Assembly: GCF_900107145.1 (NCBI RefSeq)
Contig: NZ_FNOW01000017.1
Span: forward strand, 1-54,568
Direction of reading: 5' to 3'
DNA length: 54,568 nucleotides
Origin: Allochromatium warmingii
GTDB lineage: Bacteria > Pseudomonadota > Gammaproteobacteria > Chromatiales > Chromatiaceae
In this document: in pieces, positions 54,374-54,568 of the stretch
Position numbering within the stretch: the first letter of the stretch is position 1
Layout of the letters: each line of letters begins with the position of its first letter
The notes under the pieces: generated by a model
Told to the model about the DNA's origin: nothing
Database searches by the model: none
Seen by the model: the letters and a program-made list of their open reading frames with translations, nothing else
Program-made: the position numbers and the translations under genes

Positions 54374-54568
54374 CTATATAGTTTTCCTATTGTGTTCGCC
54401 GAGCAGTAGCTCCATCCGGTAGTTATCGTTGAGCGCGGCGCGTAGTTTTCGCTGGCGCAGACTGTCCTTCGGTGGCCCATTGTGCTGCAAGAGGTTGAGC
54501 GCCATACGACGCAGCAGGGCCAGATTCTCGGGGCTATGGTCGTGGCGGGTGCGACAGGCATCTTCGCC
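54374..54568 (-). CDS. ISAs1-family transposase, C-terminal part (runs off right edge)
   Basis: The minus strand is open from the window edge to TAG at 54376-54374 (64 residues). SPENLALLRRMALNLLQ and KDSLRQRKLRAALNDNYRM are the characteristic C-terminus of ISAs1-family (H-repeat type) DDE transposases. The N-terminus and catalytic domain are outside the window. The element end probably falls near 54355-54372, just after the chemoreceptor stop. Confidence 0.85.
   Translation of the reverse strand, partial: GEDACRTRHDHSPENLALLRRMALNLLQHNGPPKDSLRQRKLRAALNDNYRMELLLGEHNRKTI

Overview
The window looks like a chromosomal segment of a gammaproteobacterium with GC-rich housekeeping genes. The set (sucAB, rsmA, purC, slt, MurU-type nucleotidyltransferase, full rnf operon, large che cluster, HypCDE, A/V-type ATPase, pyruvate:ferredoxin oxidoreductase) fits a facultative or storage-metabolism lineage near the Chromatiales/Thiotrichales/Competibacteraceae. 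That placement is inference from gene content; there is no rRNA or other marker to fix it. Both edges are cut inside insertion sequences: an IS5-type transposase N-terminus at the left and an ISAs1-type transposase C-terminus at the right.

Layout. (1) 1-1.7 kb: AT-rich island with a cytosine-5 DNA methyltransferase whose translationally coupled partner gene is cut off by the left-edge IS. (2) 1.9-8.6 kb, minus strand: A/V-type ATPase genes in the order stalk-C-I-K-F-E-A; the B and D subunits that should follow A are not in the window, and the methyltransferase island lies there instead. (3) 8.9-14.1 kb, plus strand: sucA-sucB followed without a gap by two paralogous membrane-anchored retropepsin-like proteases. 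(4) 14.1-15.2 kb: an Ala/Pro-rich lipoprotein. (5) 15.4-24.8 kb, minus strand: chemotaxis cluster transcribed as receptor-like protein with a CheZ-like motif, cheY, STAS, cheA, chemoreceptor, cheW, cheR, cheD, cheB. (6) 24.9-30.6 kb: a DUF5610-like protein, rsmA, an AT-rich DUF262/DUF1524 defence-type gene between direct repeats, and a CZB chemoreceptor. (7) 30.7-33.2 kb: hypC-hypD-hypE on the minus strand. (8) 33.3-39.9 kb: a methyltransferase, a small membrane protein, slt, purC, a SulP transporter and a MurU-like gene. (9) 40.1-52.1 kb: rnfB, a 1638-residue 2-oxoacid:ferredoxin oxidoreductase carrying its own C-terminal ferredoxin, rnfC-D-G-E-A, a 58-residue NqrM-like protein and a plant-type ferredoxin-NAD(P)H reductase. 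(10) 52.3-54.3 kb: a Cache-type chemoreceptor.

The standout is region 9. It places, in one co-oriented block, a 2-oxoacid oxidoreductase that makes or uses low-potential electrons, an ion-pumping ferredoxin:NAD+ oxidoreductase, a probable iron-insertion factor for that pump, and a ferredoxin-NAD(P)H reductase. It reads as an electron-exchange module linking pyruvate (or another 2-oxoacid), ferredoxin, NADH, NADPH and an ion gradient. Its gaps are filled by palindromic dispersed repeats.

At least four families of short dispersed repeats occupy intergenic spaces throughout. They extend several reading frames upstream with false N-termini (rsmA, the DUF262 gene, rnfC, the reductase), so starts were chosen downstream of the repeats. 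No tRNA, rRNA or CRISPR array was seen.
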